Assembly: GCA_012845835.1 (NCBI GenBank)
Contig: JABAKD010000016.1
Span: 14,897,625 to 14,961,624 of the forward strand
DNA: 64,000 nucleotides
DNA from: Undaria pinnatifida
Lineage: Eukaryota > Sar > Phaeophyceae > Laminariales > Alariaceae
Reading direction: 5' to 3'
Below are positions 61,943-64,000 of this stretch, piece after piece. The notes under the pieces are model-generated. The model saw only the letters and a program-made list of their open reading frames with translations, had not been told where the DNA came from and did not search any database. The position numbers and the translations under genes are program-made. How positions within the stretch are numbered: position 1 is the stretch's first letter; every line of letters starts with the position of its first letter.

Positions 61943-64000
61943 CTGTTCGAAGAGCAAACCAGCAAACCGATCATGGTTTCTTGTCAGTGCCAGATTCTAT
62001 ATGTACCTTGCAGGACTCCTCGGGGCTTCTCAGGAACAAAAAGCGACGAATAAAATTGACGGTTACAGCGCCCTTCTTCACACAAGGCAATGCGGGCTGC
62101 TGGGTTAGGTGGCGACGATTTTACTGCCGAACTTCAATGCAAGCGCGTGTAAGATACGCGCATAGCCTGCACTGCCAAGTACTGCGCAATCGCGCCATGA
62201 CGAGAACGCGCTTATACTTTGATTTGTCGTTGTACATGGGCTCCAAAAGGCTTAAGCAGAAACTGGAATAAGAATGCTGGCTCAGGCCGGGTTTCTAGGG
62301 TGCGTTCGACACTGCTGTCGTCAATACAACGTACGGCTCCAGACTTTCTCATCTCCTGTATATCTCGGTCTGGCTTTCTCGTTGCATGTTTTCTTACTCA
62401 CGATGGCAAGTACCAGGTATTAACTGTTAACTAGTGGTACTCCCACCAGCTGGTATTATTATTGAAATAATATAAATATACTTTACTGACTTCTTTCTGC
62501 TGAAAGTGCTCGGTTGGTGCATCCCTGGCATTTCCGGGGTCGGACTACTTGCGGAACGGTCCAGCTTTTCTTTGGTTTCTTGATCGGCCTTTATTGTTTT
62601 TGTTTCTGCTCGTTATGCCAGTTGTTTCTTGACCTTTCAGCTGCTTCCTGCAAATTTGGTTTTTCTGCCAACACTATTTAGAACCTTATCGCGATTATTT
62701 CTTCCTTTTTGTTTAGTAAAAGTTGAACTTCCTACCATTTGCCGCTGAAATTTGCCGCCCGTGCGTTACTTGCGGAACGGTTATTCTGAAGCTTTTCTTT
62801 GATTTCCACAATATGTTTTGTACGTGGCACAAAGTTGCATCAGATGAGATATCGCTCAGCACCCCACCGCAGCGCTATAGCTCAGCAGCGCAGCGCCGTG
62901 CAGTGCCGTGCCCTGCGATGCCCTGCCGTGCCCTGCAGCTCAGCTCTGTAGCGCACCGCAGCGCTAGCTCAGCAGAGCGCAGCGCCGTGTGCTTTACCGT
63001 GCTTTACCGTGCTTCGCCATGCTGCGTGCTTTGCTGTACTTTTGCTAGTTCATACATACATGCCAGTAACATTCGAAGTATCATACGTACCGGTACATAC
63101 ACCAGGTTTGTTTGTACCTATTACGTTGTTGGATCATGAATAATGCACCCCCAGCTCAGATCAGCCCGGCTATATATAGCTCAGCAGCACAGCGCAGCGC
63201 AGTGCGGTGCCGTGCCCTGTCCTTCATTTTGCGGTGCTGCGTTGTGCGGCGCTGTGCGTTCTTTTGAACATATAGCGGTAGTAGTACCAGGTATGATACA
63301 GGTACCAGGTTTATGTACGCGTTGTGTACTCGTCTTTTTGCTTTCTTCAGTTGATTGTCCTCTCTCGGTCCCCATGCCCCCCCAGCAAATAGCATACGTA
63401 CTGCCGTTCAGAACGTGACATGAACAAGAACACAGCACAGCGCAGGGCAATTAGCCCTGCACAAGCACCTCTTGGCATTATTATCAAATAGATATTCGCA
63501 CCAAAGAATCACGGGTCTCTTCTTCCTGCCCCCTTCACATATGTTTCAGTTGCATTCTTCCGTGCGCGAGCGTAGCGGACGGCGTCAGCCGCCCGCGGAG
63601 CGGAGTTCTGTGCTTTTTTTAGCACCACACAGAGTATCACACCAGGTATTAGGCGAAGTACCAGGTACCAGGTAACGGTAGCACGTGCGTGTACTCGTCT
63701 TTTTTGCTCTCGTCGTTGATTTTGTTCATCTCGGTTTTCTTCGCAATTTTTTCTTCGCAAATTACACCCGTACTTCTGCCGATCAGAACGTGACGTCGCC
63801 AACAAACAGCACAGCCCAGACAGGGCAATCAGCTCCGCACAAGTAGCTCTTGGCATTATGAAATCGCCAGTTGCACTAAATCATGGGCCTCTTCTCTCTG
63901 CCCCCTTTACATTTAGTTGAAATCTTCCTCGCGCGAGCATAGCGGGCGGCGTCAGCCGCCCGCGGAGCGGAGCGCTTGTAAATAATACGAGTACCTTTGT
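61943..64000. other. Upstream of the first TERT exon seen: repeats, possible first exon or promoter
   Basis: Contains a repeat at 62030-62280, a ttgacctttcagctgcttcc repeat shared with 23.5 kb (62560-62710), a gcagcgc/ccgtgcc low-complexity tract (62850-63030) and a ~370-bp-spaced direct duplication (about 63320-63640 and 63690-63985) with gcggcgtcagccgcccgcgg hairpins. I recognise no TERT 5' exon or promoter motif. Confidence 0.5.
63320..63985 (+). repeat. Diverged direct duplication, period ~370 bp
   Basis: Shared blocks: gtgtactcgtctttt, gcagggcaattagccctgcac / cagggcaatcagctccgcac, aagcacctcttggcatta, and agcg(g/c)acggcgtcagccgcccgcggagcggag. The last block contains an inverted repeat (gcggcgtcagccgc). 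Confidence 0.75.

Overview
The window is a piece of a large, intron-rich eukaryotic nuclear genome. Both host genes found lie on the minus strand and are cut into small exons by introns of about 0.4-8 kb, most of them filled with repeats. One gene is a chloroplast-type C-terminal processing protease, so the organism is probably photosynthetic. Long introns, mixed base composition, LINE and Pif1-helicase fragments and many small dispersed repeats suggest a heterokont alga such as a brown alga. That placement is inference only.

Positions 1 to about 8.7 kb hold seven exons of a CtpA/Tsp-type S41 protease (minus strand; the 3' part lies beyond the left edge). The exons join in phase into an N-terminal membrane/targeting segment, the CtpA helical domain, a PDZ domain and the S41 core up to the catalytic serine.

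Positions 10.3 kb to 61.9 kb hold one gene, telomerase reverse transcriptase (TERT, minus strand). I could assemble 24 exons by eye: TEN domain, CP, QFP and T motifs, motifs 1, 2, A, the IFD-like segment, B', C, D and E, and the thumb. All 23 junctions agree in reading phase and together give 6,150 nt (2,049 residues plus stop) from the first exon seen. The catalytic aspartates are present (motif A VDIKHCYD, motif C QVDDF). The protein is almost twice the usual TERT length because low-complexity segments sit between conserved motifs, including about 146 residues just before motif A and about 164 residues between motifs B' and C. The true first exon may lie in or beyond 61.9-64 kb.

The introns carry: TTAA-bounded MITEs of about 88 bp; a pogo-like 1.02-kb element; GC-rich MITEs with CCAGGGCTTTTCACGGGTC ends; fold-back repeats; tRNA-like repeats; LTR fragments and one TRIM (old elements); a Pif1/Helitron-type helicase fragment; a LINE reverse-transcriptase fragment; and several micro- and minisatellites. 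Three introns contain a decayed partial copy of the neighbouring exon ('ghost exons': CtpA PDZ exon, TERT motif-E exon, TERT QFP exon). No rRNA genes, intact tRNA genes or CRISPR arrays were seen, and no convincing protein gene lies on the plus strand outside mobile elements.
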